Assembly: GCA_003996215.1 (NCBI GenBank)
Contig: QJPP01001811.1
Location: 55,791-119,790, forward strand
Length of the DNA: 64,000 nucleotides
From: Jaltomata sinuosa
Taxonomy: Eukaryota; Streptophyta; Magnoliopsida; Solanales; Solanaceae
Reading direction: 5' to 3'
In this document: positions 34,600-45,403 of the stretch, piece after piece
How the letters are laid out: each line of letters begins with the position of its first letter
Position numbering within the stretch: position 1 is the first letter of the stretch
The notes under the pieces: generated by a model
Database searches by the model: none
What the model was told of the DNA's origin: nothing
Seen by the model: only the letters and a program-made list of their open reading frames with translations
Translations under genes and position numbers: made by a program

Positions 34600-35340
34600 A
34601 AAATGGTCTGAGCTAATTTTTTGGCTCCTCTCCTATGTTGCAGAAAGAAGAGGTGAACAAATTCTACAAGAATTTTCAACTGGTAAATGATGATAGGATA
34701 AAAATGGTGGTTAAGCGTAAAAAAACTAACTTTACTGCTAAGGATCTAAGAGATATATTGAAGATCCATCATGATGGCCATGAAGTCTATATAAAGAGGG
34801 AGTAGATTGTGTATGATCCTAACAAGAGTAAGAACTACTTAACCAAGAAGTTTGCACAATGAGAGATGATCCCTACCCACAAACTGTTGTTTGAGCTTAT
34901 AAATAAATGTATCATGCCCAAATTAAAAAGAATAAATGAGGTATAGAGATGGCAGTAATGGACCTGTAGATCAAGAAGTACCTATAAGCCTTCCAACCTT
35001 GATGATAAAGCACATGTCAATGGCTTCTCACTAGACCAAGGGAGAACACACATTACTCTATGAGTTCTGGATTATTGAAGTTTTTCACACTTCAAGCCTC
35101 AAGGTACCACTAAGTGGGTAAGAAAGAAACAAGAGCTGAACTGACTAAACCGACTACACTTGGGGAATGTGATCTTCTGTCAAAAGGAACTATTTCTAAG
35201 AGGAAAAGTTTGATCAATCTGTTGATTACAGAACTTTTAAGGCAATAAAGAGAAGGAGAAAAATGCTATAGAGATTGTTGTCTTGAGAGCATAGAATAAC
35301 CAACTAAAGGAGAAAAAATTAAAGTATCAAGAAGTTTCCA
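34600..35340 (+). pseudogene. Decayed 'putative plant transposon protein' ORF
   Basis: Broken frames include KNYLTKKFAQ then a stop and EMIPTHKLLFELINKCI (about 34830-34920), and DDKAHVNGFSLDQGRTH. This pattern fits the retroelement-associated domain catalogued as a putative plant transposon protein (PF20167 by memory). Better kept relatives are at 45404-47661 (+) and 51250-53305 (-). Confidence 0.5.
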
Positions 35341-36163
35341 CTAATAGAATCGACATAATCCTGAACCGTCTCCCTCAAGTGAATTAGATGCTTCTCTTTA
35401 CGTATCCACTACTAAGTTAACAGTTGACTCATAATCTGCTTCATTCAGGTTGATATTTTTTTGCAGTTACTTTTAGATTAACGTAACTGATAGCTAGACA
35501 ATATGCACTTTTGTATATCTTCTTTTTGCCACCCTGTACTATGACTTCATGGTTAATATTATCGTCTTTATTTTAAGTTTTGCATCATTAGTATTTAACC
35601 TGTTCCTTTGAGAGTATATTCTTTAACTGAATCCAGAAGGTGGAAAATTATAATGAAGCAGACTCATATGACACACTTCAAATAAATGCTAAAAAGAAAA
35701 AGAAAAAGAAATTGGTTATTAAAAGAACCCACAAAGACTTATTTCACAAGTACTAAGATAGAAACAAATTGTAAAGAAACAAGTTACTACTTATAGAGGA
35801 ACCTTGTTCTAATTAGAGCATGTTCAGATATCTAGTTGCTTGGATAATAGGCTGCATTGTAAAAGAATTGGTTCTTACTTATAATAGAAGAACTAGTCCT
35901 AAAATAGAGGCACTAGAGACAGGGGAAGATTGTGAAGATTTTCTATCACAATGCAAAATTTGGGATCGCGATGACACCTATTTCAGTTTCATTAATAGGT
36001 AAGTCAATCCCTTCTACAACCAATTAATTTAAAAGAAAATACAAAATTTTAATAACTCAAAAGGGAGTAAGTCTTAAATAGATTCTTTCATAAAATAAGT
36101 ACCGAAATGCAAAAAGATAATTTCAATCTCCCAAAATCTGGTGACATAAGTACAAGCCTCTAA
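35341..36163. other. Spacer without recognised feature
   Basis: AT-rich; a 60-codon open frame at 35820-36002 shows no family likeness. Confidence 0.5.
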
Positions 36164-36428
36164 GAGGCCGTTTGGCCATGAAAACCAAATACCAAGTTGG
36201 AGTTGGAGTTAGAGTTGTGTTTGGCCATGAATATAAATTGGAGTTGTTTGTGACTTATTGTGAGAGAAGTGAAAAGTGAAAAAAGTGAAAGCACCTTTTT
36301 CTTGTTTTTCAAATTCCGGAATTCAACTTGAAGTTGAATTCCGGAATTTTCCAAATTTTCATGGCCAAACACCATTTCCGAAATTCAACTTCGAAAAAAG
36401 TAAAAAATTTCCATGGCCAAATGCCCAC
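36164..36428. mobile_element. Tourist/Harbinger-like MITE (265 bp)
   Basis: TIR GAGGCCGTTTGGCCATGAAA on the left and GTGGGCATTTGGCCATGGAA as complement of the right, flanked by TAA (36161-36163 and 36429-36431). The interior carries a palindrome around GAATTCAACTTGAAGTTGAATTC. Confidence 0.88.
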
Positions 36429-36919
36429 TAAGAATCTCAAAATGTGAAAAATAAATATTTACTATCTATGAATGAGAAAGATAAGGATAAAAGCATAAAT
36501 GTAGAAGAAATTTTAAAAACTGCGGAACAATCAAGCAACTAACCTAAAATCTAGAGTACTCCACTAGCAATGAGGATCACCTACAACTCATGCCTTGGTC
36601 AGAACCTGCACAACAAAGGTGTAAAAAAAGCAAAGCTAAGTACCAAAAATACATGTACTCAACAACATCATTGACTGACCCTAACATGAAGCAATGACGA
36701 GAGTTGGTAACATACTTCCTTAATCAATACTCAATAACATATATAAATTCATTTCTATAAGGACCCGGACTAGCAGCTAAAGAGAACACTAATTTATACA
36801 ACACAACATAAACTCACTGTAAATATCAGATAAGCACTAGTCTAGCTTCTCAACACTTAAGCACATAGTCTAATGGGATGACAATAACAAGATATATGAT
36901 AGTGAATGCAATGCATATA
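36429..36919. other. Spacer without recognised feature
   Basis: AT-rich sequence; nothing recognised. Confidence 0.5.
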
Positions 36920-38237
36920 ATGTTTATACTCCTGCTACCATACCCTTTAAAAAGTTAAATGATCGTTGTCAAATATAGTAACCCAACGACTAGGCTGGGA
37001 TCGAATCCTATAGAAAATAAGGTGAGAAAGATAATACTTTAAGTCTTTGGTTCACTTCACTTTATGTCAAGTCTTATCCCTTAACGATTGTACAAATGAT
37101 TGTATTACAACTATGGCTAATAAAATATAAATAGATAAACAGAGTTTGTGTAAATCATAATTGCTTCACCACATAATAGACTGACTCTAAAGGTTGTAAG
37201 TATCATTATAGTCGCTCCTAGGTTGAATTGGGTGAAGAATGATCAATAAGATACCATTTCTTATCTTTTGATTTAAGAATGGTCTTTCCTTCACTTATTT
37301 TTCCAAATGAAATGAAGTATGATATTCAAATGACCAAATTATGTTATGTAAAACTATCTTATTCCTACGTAATTTTGTTAACCAAAGATTAACCCCTTTA
37401 GTTCTCAATCATTAACAATTTTCAACCTTAATAGACCCTTCCGAGTACATACTAAGATTATCCGGCATTCGATCAATGTTTGCAATCGCTAATCTTCATT
37501 ATTATGAAAGTTAATGAATCACCCTCAACCTATTCGCTCCTATATTAATACCCGTACCCTATGAATCATCCATTATGTGAATTCACAATCCTGGAATTGA
37601 GTTTATTTACTCATACTAAAAGAAAGAACAACAACAATAATCAAAGAAAATATACTTATGTAATCAAATAGTAGTCAAAGCTTGTTCTACAATAGTAGCG
37701 TAAAATAACGCTCAAAACCTCGTTCAAAAATTCAAAGAAAAAACATGAAGTCTCAACTTAAAAAGTGTCTCACAAAATACCTAAAAACTCTATTTATAAT
37801 CTCATACAAATCAAGTCTTGATTGGTCTAGGAATAGAAAGATCGTCATCTTGAAAGGAGGCCAAAATGGTCTGTAATAGCCATAACGGACCATTTCTGAG
37901 ACCGTTATAACTCTCATCATTTGCATGCTCACTATTTGCTAGAACGGTCGCCATAATAGATCGTTTCTATGGATAACGGTCTGAGAATCGTTATAACTTG
38001 ATTTTTCACTTCAACTTCTATTTTTTCCTAGAGATCTTACAACATTGCCAACGGCTCGTAACTCCTCAAAACGGTCCATAATGAGCTTCATTTTTAACAT
38101 TTTGTCTTCTTCTTTTGAGTCAAGTCAACTTTCCTGAAGCACAACCAAAGCACATCAATTTTCACCAAACATACTTGAAAAATATAAAATTTCTTTGTTA
38201 AAAAGCATCAAATATGCCATAAAATCCTGACACATCA
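36920..38237 (-). repeat. LTR of an Athila-like element, minus strand
   Basis: On the - strand the LTR starts TGATGTGTCAGG at 38237, after a polypurine-like AAGTTAGGGGTAT. It ends near 36920 after a segment (GATCCCAGCCTAGTCGTTGG) homologous to the end of the + strand LTR at 49320-50689. It contains repeated 'AACGGTC...GTTATAAC' words (37860-38080), also found in the - strand internal region at 53300-53640. Probably the LTR of that element. Confidence 0.6.
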
Positions 38238-38580
38238 ATACCCCTAACTTAGAAATTTTGCTTGTCCTCAAGCAAACCAAACAAAATAAACACATGCCTT
38301 TACATAAAACCAAATGACATTCAACTATCAGAAAACCCATGATGTCTACAACAGTTCTATCAAGTAACTAAAAGCATGTTTTTCGAATCAACTTTCGAAC
38401 CCTTTTTTTTTTCAAACTAAAGTGCATACGAACTTTACTCTAACACTGAAAGATCCACATATGACATCATGTTATCAAGAAATGACTGTGTACATATCTA
38501 ACGAAACACACTTAAGAACTACTAAAATCCTTAGTTTTAAGCGTCGAAAGTGTTGTGAAATCTCGACACATCACTAATGC
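38238..38580 (-). repeat. Athila-like 3' non-coding region and partial second LTR start, minus strand
   Basis: The polypurine-proximal stretch, with GAGGACAAGCAAAATTTC on the - strand, matches 49288-49310 of the + element. At 38575 to 38500 a second LTR-start-like piece (TGATGTGTCGAGATTTCAC) is the inverse of 49320-49400. Confidence 0.5.
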
Positions 38581-39259
38581 ATAACCCTTGTAAGCCTCGT
38601 TGAGCCATTAAACTATTCTTTGGCAACTACATCTAAAGCCTAGCCCTTTTGTTCTAACAAGTTTGTATGTGATCCAAAGTACTGCTAAGCACTTGTAAAT
38701 TTTTTATGGAAAGTTAGAACGGAGTAAGGGAATGGTTTAAGGCGGAAAAGATGGAGAAGAAGAGTAAGGGTGCATGAGAAACAATGTTGTCATGGAGTAA
38801 TATATATATATATATATATAAAGAATGGTGTTTAATAAAATCGCTCTTTGCCAATGCCTCTGAACACGCTTAAAAATAATGGGTGTGAAGGAAGAAGGGA
38901 AAGAGAATACTGATCGAAATTGGACCGAAAAAGAAAAAGTGTGATGTATTAAAGTACTTAAGGAAAATAGCCACTATTCAAGACAAATAGTTCCTACCCA
39001 TCCCTCGGCCTACATTACAATCAGTAAAGTCCTACTTGATCCTAGGTTTGATGTTTCCTATATTAGTGGAGTATCACACTAAGGGCAAGCTAATGGTTCA
39101 TCTGATATTGAATGTGTAATTTATTATGAGTGTGAGTGCTTTCTCTTCTCCATTGTCTTACCATCCCTATTGTGTTCATAAATGATAAAGCATGAGACTT
39201 TCTTTGGTTTGAAGTGAAGGCACATGGTGATTTCTGATTGACTGCAGGATAAGTTGATT
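38581..39259 (+). repeat. Athila-like 3' non-coding region, plus strand
   Basis: Bases 38890-39250 are a direct, diverged copy of 48660-49080 (shared 'CCTACATTACAA...AGTAAAGTCCTA' and following order). In a normal element this belongs just before the 3' LTR, yet here it lies directly before gag. Contains (AT)n at 38802-38820. Confidence 0.55.
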
Positions 39260-39290
39260 CATTAATAACAGGGATGAAAAGGTGAACGCT

Positions 39291-39954
39291 GTGGATTCAC
39301 AAGGTAAAGCACCAAGGCAGAATGAAGCCGAGGATGATGAAGAAGCCAACTTTCTGAATGATTCAGGTGGTGGGTTTCTGGGCTAACAACCAAGGTTCCA
39401 ACCAGGACACTTGGCAGAGCCAAGGAAATCAAGGTCCGAACAGAGAAGAAGACAACAACTACAACAAGTTTGGGTATAGAGAAAGAGAGGGTGACTGGAA
39501 CAAGAAAGAGGGTTACAAAAATAATAGAAGTGGTCCATATGTTCCTCCTGGAAATCATGAAGTCCCCCCAAACTTATACAAGATGGAAGACATATTGGTT
39601 GGGGTACTGAAGAAGGTAGAGGCAAGTAATGATAGTTTAAAGGAAATTCGTGCTGACATCTCAAGCATGAATCAAAAAGTAGAGTCGCATGCCACCGCCA
39701 TTAAGTAGATTGAGCAACAGTTGGGTCAAATGTCTACGACCTTAAACCAACATCAAAAGGGTACACTTCCTAGCAACATAGTCCAAAATACAAAAAATGA
39801 TAAGAATTGCATGGCAGTGACTACTCGAAGTGGTAAGAATACTATTGATCCTCATGTACCTATAATTGTTGAGGAGTCGGTTAAGCCTGAGAAGGATGAA
39901 GTTGAAATTGTGGTTGAGTCCGAAGAAAAGGGTGATGATGTGATTCAAAGTTAA
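39291..39954 (+). pseudogene. Athila-like gag, C-terminal part
   Basis: Two frames, 39358-39708 and 39721-39954, read Asn/Gly/Gln-rich, then a coiled-coil-like KKVEASNDSLKEIRADISS, then AVTTRSGKNTIDPHVP. The last phrase (TTRSGK) typifies the gag-protease linker of this branch. A TAG at about 39706 separates the parts. The capsid part is missing. Confidence 0.7.
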
Positions 39955-39989
39955 AAGAAACCAATTGCTGCCAAAGGAAACAAAGAGAA

Positions 39990-40715
39990 GGTCCCTCAAG
40001 CTCTAAAGCCTATGCCACGACCTCCTCCATCTTTGCCACAGAGACTAGTCAACAAGGCCGAAGAAGGAACGTATAGAAAATTCATCTCTATGTTAAAGCA
40101 GCTTTCAATCAATATTCCCTTGGTTGAAGCACTGGAACAGATGCCTAGATATGCAAATTTTATGAAGGATTTGGTGACAAAGAAGAGAACTGTGAGTTTT
40201 GAGCCTGCCGATAATTTGCATCATTACAGTGAAATTGCTTCTCGCTTACTTGTTCAGAAGAAGGAATATCCGGAAGCATTCACTATTCCTTGAACCATAG
40301 GAGCATTCTATTTTTCCAAGGCATTATGTGATCTGGGTGCAAGCATAAACCTCATGCCATTGGCAGTATTCAGACAGCTGGGCTTGGGAGTCCCCACACC
40401 GACTACAATGCAGTTGAAGATGGAAAATCACACTGTGAAGAGATCAATGGGTATTCTTTATGATGTGCTTGTCAAAGTAGAATTTTCATCTTTCTGGCAG
40501 ACTTTGTGATTCTAGATTGTAAGGTGGATTTTGAGGTCCCTATCATCTTAGGGCGACTAATCCTTGCCATCGGTCGGGCTTTAGTTGACTTGGAAATATG
40601 GCAGATGAAGTTCATATCGAATGATGAGGTAGTAAATTTCAACCTGTGCCAATCAATGAAGCACCATGATGACATGCGTGTCATCTCAGTTATTGATGTT
40701 ATTAATAAGGAGTAA
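39990..40715 (+). pseudogene. Athila-like aspartic protease region
   Basis: Linker with FISMLKQLSINIPLVEALEQ (40080-40140); the active site reads DLGAS (Asp at 40330-40332), where the usual motif is D-S/L-G-A; then CKVDFEVPIILGR and GRALVD. A TGA at 40291 and a frameshift near 40505 break it. Confidence 0.8.
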
Positions 40716-41119
40716 CCATTAATTCCTGTTAAAGAGCGACTTGGTATTGAAGCACTTACAAACGTGATCATGAATTTTTATGGGGAGGATATTGATGAAT
40801 ATGAAGACATGGTAAAAACACTTGTTGGTATGGGATCCTACTCATATTCCCCCAAAAAGCTCGATCTAGATTTGAAAAGTTGAGTAAGCCCACCAGCCAG
40901 ACCATCTATTGAGGAACCTCCAGTCTTGGAGCTCATAGCGCTTCCATTACATTTGCGATATGTTTTCTTGGGAGCTGACAATACTTTGGCTGTTATTATT
41001 ATTGCTGACTTAGGTGAAGGGCAAGTTGAGGCTTTTGTATCTGTGTTGAAAGAGTTCAAGAGAGCCATTGGGTGGTCCATTACTGACATCATTGGAATTC
41101 CACTAGGTATATGCACACA

Positions 41120-42010
41120 CAAAATTTAGTTTGAGCCAAATTTTATCCCAAATACTGAACATCAGCGTAGATTGAATCAACCTATGCAAGAGGTGGTCAA
41201 GAAAGAGATTATCAAATGGTTAGATGCAGGCATGATTTAGCCGATTGCAGATAGCAAGTGGGTCAGCCTGGTTCAGTGTGTGCCTAAGAAGGGTGGAATT
41301 ACCGTGGTTCCAAATGCGAAGAATGAGTTGATCCCTATGAGACCAGTCATGGGCTGGTGTGTATGCATGGACTACAGAAAGCTGAATGCATGGACCGAGA
41401 AAGACCATTTTCCAATGCCGTTCATGGATCAGATGTTAGACCATCTTGCTGGTAGAGGGTGATATTGTTTTCTTGATGGTTACTCAGGATATAATCAGAT
41501 TTAGATTGTTCCTGAAGACCAAGAGAAGACCACTTTCACCTGTCCATATGGGACATTTGGATTCAAGAGGATTCCATTCAGACTGTATAATGCGCCAGCA
41601 ACTTTTAAGCGATGTATGATGTCGATTTTCTCTGATATAGTGGAGGACACTATTGAGGTATTGATGGATGACTTTTCTATTGTGGGTGATTCGTTTGATG
41701 ATTGTTTGGCCCACTTGGTTGTGTGCTGCAAAGGTGCAAAGAGTGCAATTTAGTGTTGAACCGGGAGAAGTGTCACTTCATGGTAAAGAAAGGCATTGTG
41801 CTAGGTCACCAGATTTTGAAAAAGGGTATTGAGGTTGACAAGGCAAAGATAGAGGTGATTGAAAAACTGCCTCCTTCAATCTCAGTAAAGGGTATTCACA
41901 GTTTTCTAGGGCATGCCGATTTCTATTGCAGGTTCATCAAGAACTTCTCAAAGATTGCACATCCTTTGTGCACACTATTGGAGAAGGATGTGAAATTTGT
42001 GTTTGATGTT
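41120..42010 (+). pseudogene. Athila-like reverse transcriptase
   Basis: WVSLVQCVPKKGGITVV at 41260, CMDYRKLNAWTEKDHFPMPF at 41365, TFTCPYGTFGFKRIPF at 41533, and the catalytic LMDDF (ATG GAT GAC at 41664-41672), then KCHFMVKKGIVLGH and the FLGHADFYCRFIKNFSK tail. Internal stops at about 41460 and 41503, and a frameshift near 41700. Confidence 0.88.
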
Positions 42011-42450
42011 TGAAGGCATTCAAGTGTTTAAAGTTGCAGTTGATCTCAGCCCCTATCATTGTTGCACTTTATTGGTATCAACCATTCAAAGTTATGTGTG
42101 ATGCTAGTGGAGTAGCGCTAGGAGCAGTCCCAGGCCAGAGACGAGAAAAGATCATTCATCTAATTTACTATGCTAGCAAAGCACTGAATGCCGCTCAGAA
42201 GAACTATATTGTGACAGAACAGGAGCTGCTACTTGTGGTGTTTGCATTTGAAAAGTTCAGATCTTATTTGTTTGGCACCAAGGTAATTATACACACAAAC
42301 CATGCAGCTCTCAGGTACCTTATGGGAAGAAGGATGCGAAGCCTAGGTTGGTTCGTAGGGTTCTCCTGTTGCAAGAATTTGATTTTAAAGTCAAGGATCG
42401 AAAGGGTACTGAAAATCAGGTGGCTAATCACTTGTCTAGACTAGAGGATG
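42010..42450 (+). pseudogene. Athila-like RNase H
   Basis: PFKVMCDASGVALGAV carries the first catalytic Asp, TEQELLLVVFAFEKFR the Glu, and TNHAALRYL the third site. The frame then shifts (42348 onward) into VRRVLLLQEFDFKVKDRKGT. Confidence 0.85.
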
Positions 42451-43823
42451 AATTGATGCAAAAGCTGAAAGATGAGCTAGAGATTGATGATGCTTTCTCA
42501 GATGAACAAGTGTTGGCTGCTTCCCAAGATCTAATCACATGGTATGCAGACTTTACAAATTACTTAGAAAGTGATTTAGTCCCTCCTGACCTGACCGTCC
42601 ACCAGCAAAGGAAGTTCATATCTGATGTGAAAAAGTTTTTTTGGGAAGAGCCATATTTGTTTCGTGTATATGGTGATACCATGATTCGTAGATGTGTAGC
42701 TGACGCAGAGGTGAAAGATATACTTTAGGTATGCAATTCATCACCTATAGGGGGACATCATGGTGGCTCCCGAACAACCTACAAAATTGTGCAATGCGGC
42801 TACTATTGGCCCACCCTCCACAAGGATACTCATGAGTATGCAAAGTCCTGCAATCGATGTCAAAAGGAAGGGGGTATATCAAGGAACCATGAGCTTCCTC
42901 TCACTCCTATCCTTGTGATCGAACTGTTTGATGTATGGGGCATTGACTTTATGGGTCCTTTTGTGAGTTCGAATGGGATGAAGTATATTTTGGTTTCTGT
43001 TGACTATGTATCAAAATGGGTGGTGGCGGTTGTGATTCCCAACAATTAAGGCAAGAGTGTCACAACATTCTTGAAGCAGAATATCTTTTCGAGATTCAGT
43101 ACACCGCGGGCGATTATCAGTGATGGAGGCTCTCACTTTTGCAATAGGCTATTCCGGGCTCTACTTGAGAAATATAGGGTGAGACATAATATGGCAACAC
43201 CTTATCATCCACAGACGAGTGGACAAATGGAGGTCTCTAATCGCGAGATTAAGGCAATCCTTGCAAAAACATTGAATATGCATAGAACTGATTGGTCTAG
43301 GAAGCTTGATGATTCCCTGTGGGCATATCAGACAACTTACAAGACTCCCATAGGTATGTCGCCATATAAACTTGTGTTTGGAAAGGCATGTCATCTTCTA
43401 GTGGAGCTTGAGCACAAGGCCATGTGGGCACTCAAAATGCTGAATTTGGACTGGTATGCTGCATCTTATCAACGACTTGGTCAGTTGAATGAATTATTTG
43501 AGTTTCGTCTAAATGCTTATGAAAGTTCAGCACTATACAAGGAAAAGATGAAGATGTACCATGACATGAAGATTGAGAAGAGAGATTTCCAGCCGGGTGA
43601 TCTGGTTCTACTCTATAACTCAAAACTTTGCTTGTTTCCAGGCAAGCTGAATTCTAAGTGGATGGGGCCGTTTTGAGTGGTGCAAGTGTTCCCACATGGT
43701 GCAATAGAGCTTGAGAACCGTGACGGTAAACGGTTCAAGGCAAATGGTCAATGTGTCAAAGCCTACTTGGGAAATTCTGAAGAAATCAAGGTTGTTGAAG
43801 TGGGGGATCTTGGTGAAGTCTGA
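42450..43823 (+). pseudogene. Athila-like integrase
   Basis: Zinc-binding end CNRCQ near 42850. Catalytic triad: Asp in GIDFMG (42945-42947), Asp in ISDGGSHF (43122-43124) and Glu in QMEVSNREI (43230-43232), with 35 residues between the last two, the classic D-D-35-E. C-terminal VVQVFPHGAIELENRDGKRF and VNGQ-like NGQCVKAYLG follow. A TAA at 43047 and a TGA at 43674 interrupt it. Confidence 0.88.
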
Positions 43824-43887
43824 GTAACCAAGGAACCTGCATCATACCGTGATATTAAATCAGGCGCTGCATGGGAGGAAATCCATG
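43814..43887 (+). repeat. 74-nt element, copy 1 (after integrase)
   Basis: Starts TGAAGTCTGAGTAACCAAGG and ends ATCCATG. It aligns without gaps to copies 2 and 3; a core phrase of the type 'GGGAGGCAACCCATG' is widespread after pol in Athila elements. Confidence 0.9.
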
Positions 43888-43899
43888 AAAGAAGCTTGA

Positions 43900-43973
43900 T
43901 GAAGTCTGAGTAGTCAAGTGACCTGCGTCGTGCCGCGACATTAAATCAGGTGCTGCATGAGAGGCAACCTATG
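43900..43973 (+). repeat. 74-nt element, copy 2
   Basis: Starts TGAAGTCTGAGTAGTCAAGT and ends CAACCTATG; 12 bases after copy 1. Confidence 0.9.
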
Positions 43974-45403
43974 TACTAATGTTTTTTCAAGTGTGCAGGA
44001 GTTGATACAACTAAAGAAAGGTGAATTTGCACAAAACTAGTCCCACAGCCAGTTCTAATGGGCTGTTATAGGTCCCACATCCCATGGGAATTAGGTGTGC
44101 AACAAGAAACCCAAAAAAGTTCACTGGCTCATTTCACGGCCTGACATGATGGGTCATTGCAACCTCTACGGGCATGGGAATGGAGTGCCAGTTGCCCTGG
44201 TAAGTACAATTGGGGATGGGCTATCTCATGCCGTATGAGCTACCGCAATTTCCCGTCACCTGGGTCGGTCAACATCTCAATTTTTTTAATAAAAATAAGC
44301 GGACCAGACCCAATCCGGTTCCCTTTTCCCTTTTACCCGCAATTTAAGTGTATTTGACCTCATTCAATTGAGGTCAAATAGTTCAAACTCCCTCCACACT
44401 CACGTCTCTCCCTACTCTTCCCTCACTTTCCCCATTACCAATCATCACTCCTCCACATTCCCTACACACACAAAAGTCTCACAAGGCACACTAGGCAACG
44501 TTTACAAGCACTCAAACCTTCAAGAATTTTTTGCAAACTCAGAGTAAGTTTCAATCTCACTCTAATGGTTTCAATTTTTACTTGTTGAATATTTGATTCC
44601 TATGGGTTCATATGTATGTGAAAGCATATTACTTCATAAGTAATTGAATTAACCCTAGATATAAACATTAATATTTATGTGTATTATTTTCTATTGAAGG
44701 GAACTAGGGTTTTGTTGATTATGTAAATGGTATGTGGATAACTTGTTCAAAAATTGGGAATATGAGTTATTTGGGAGGGATGACAAATGTGTTAACCTAG
44801 CAAATTTTGGGCTGTTATGATCCCACGGTCATGTGTGACGGGTCGTGGGAGGCACGACGAGCATTGGAGTTGGGCGTAGGAATGAAAACAAGGCCTGAAA
44901 AGGCCACTATTTCATTTCGATGCCCGATCTTGAGGGGACGTTGGACCTCCCACGCCCGTGGCAGGGGAGGACAAAAAGTCCTTAAAAAAGTGACTGCCTT
45001 GTTTCGACGCCCACTCTGATGGGTCGTCAGACCTCCCACGCCCATGGCATTCCACCGTGGGAGGACAACAAGTTGAAATTATGGGACTGTCTCATTCCGA
45101 CGCCCACCCTGACGGGTCGTCAGACCTCCCACGCCCGTGGGAGGCTAAAATTTGAATTTTTTTCTATCTCTTTGAGTTTCATATTTGTTCAAATATACTA
45201 ACATCATTCACCCGGTGGTAAATGACTCTAGTTACACCACTAAGGTGAGGGGGACATCATACGGAAAAAGATAAAGCCGTCAAGACTCGCTTATTATATC
45301 AGCCCACTAATTCTGATGGTGAGTAGGGCGATTCAGACAATAGAACCCTTGTCTGGACCACGAAGAGAAAGTTTGTTCTTCCCCCGTCCCCCTGTCTGAA
45401 GAG
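43974..45403 (+). repeat. Spacer with CCCACG/CGTGGG word array
   Basis: From about 44830 to 45145 there are three to four imperfect ~100-bp units, each with GACGGGTCGTCAGACCTCCC and CCCACGCCCGTGGGAGG words. An earlier, looser set is at 44038-44260. The same words occur inside the LTR at 49480-49740. No ORF supported. Confidence 0.7.
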
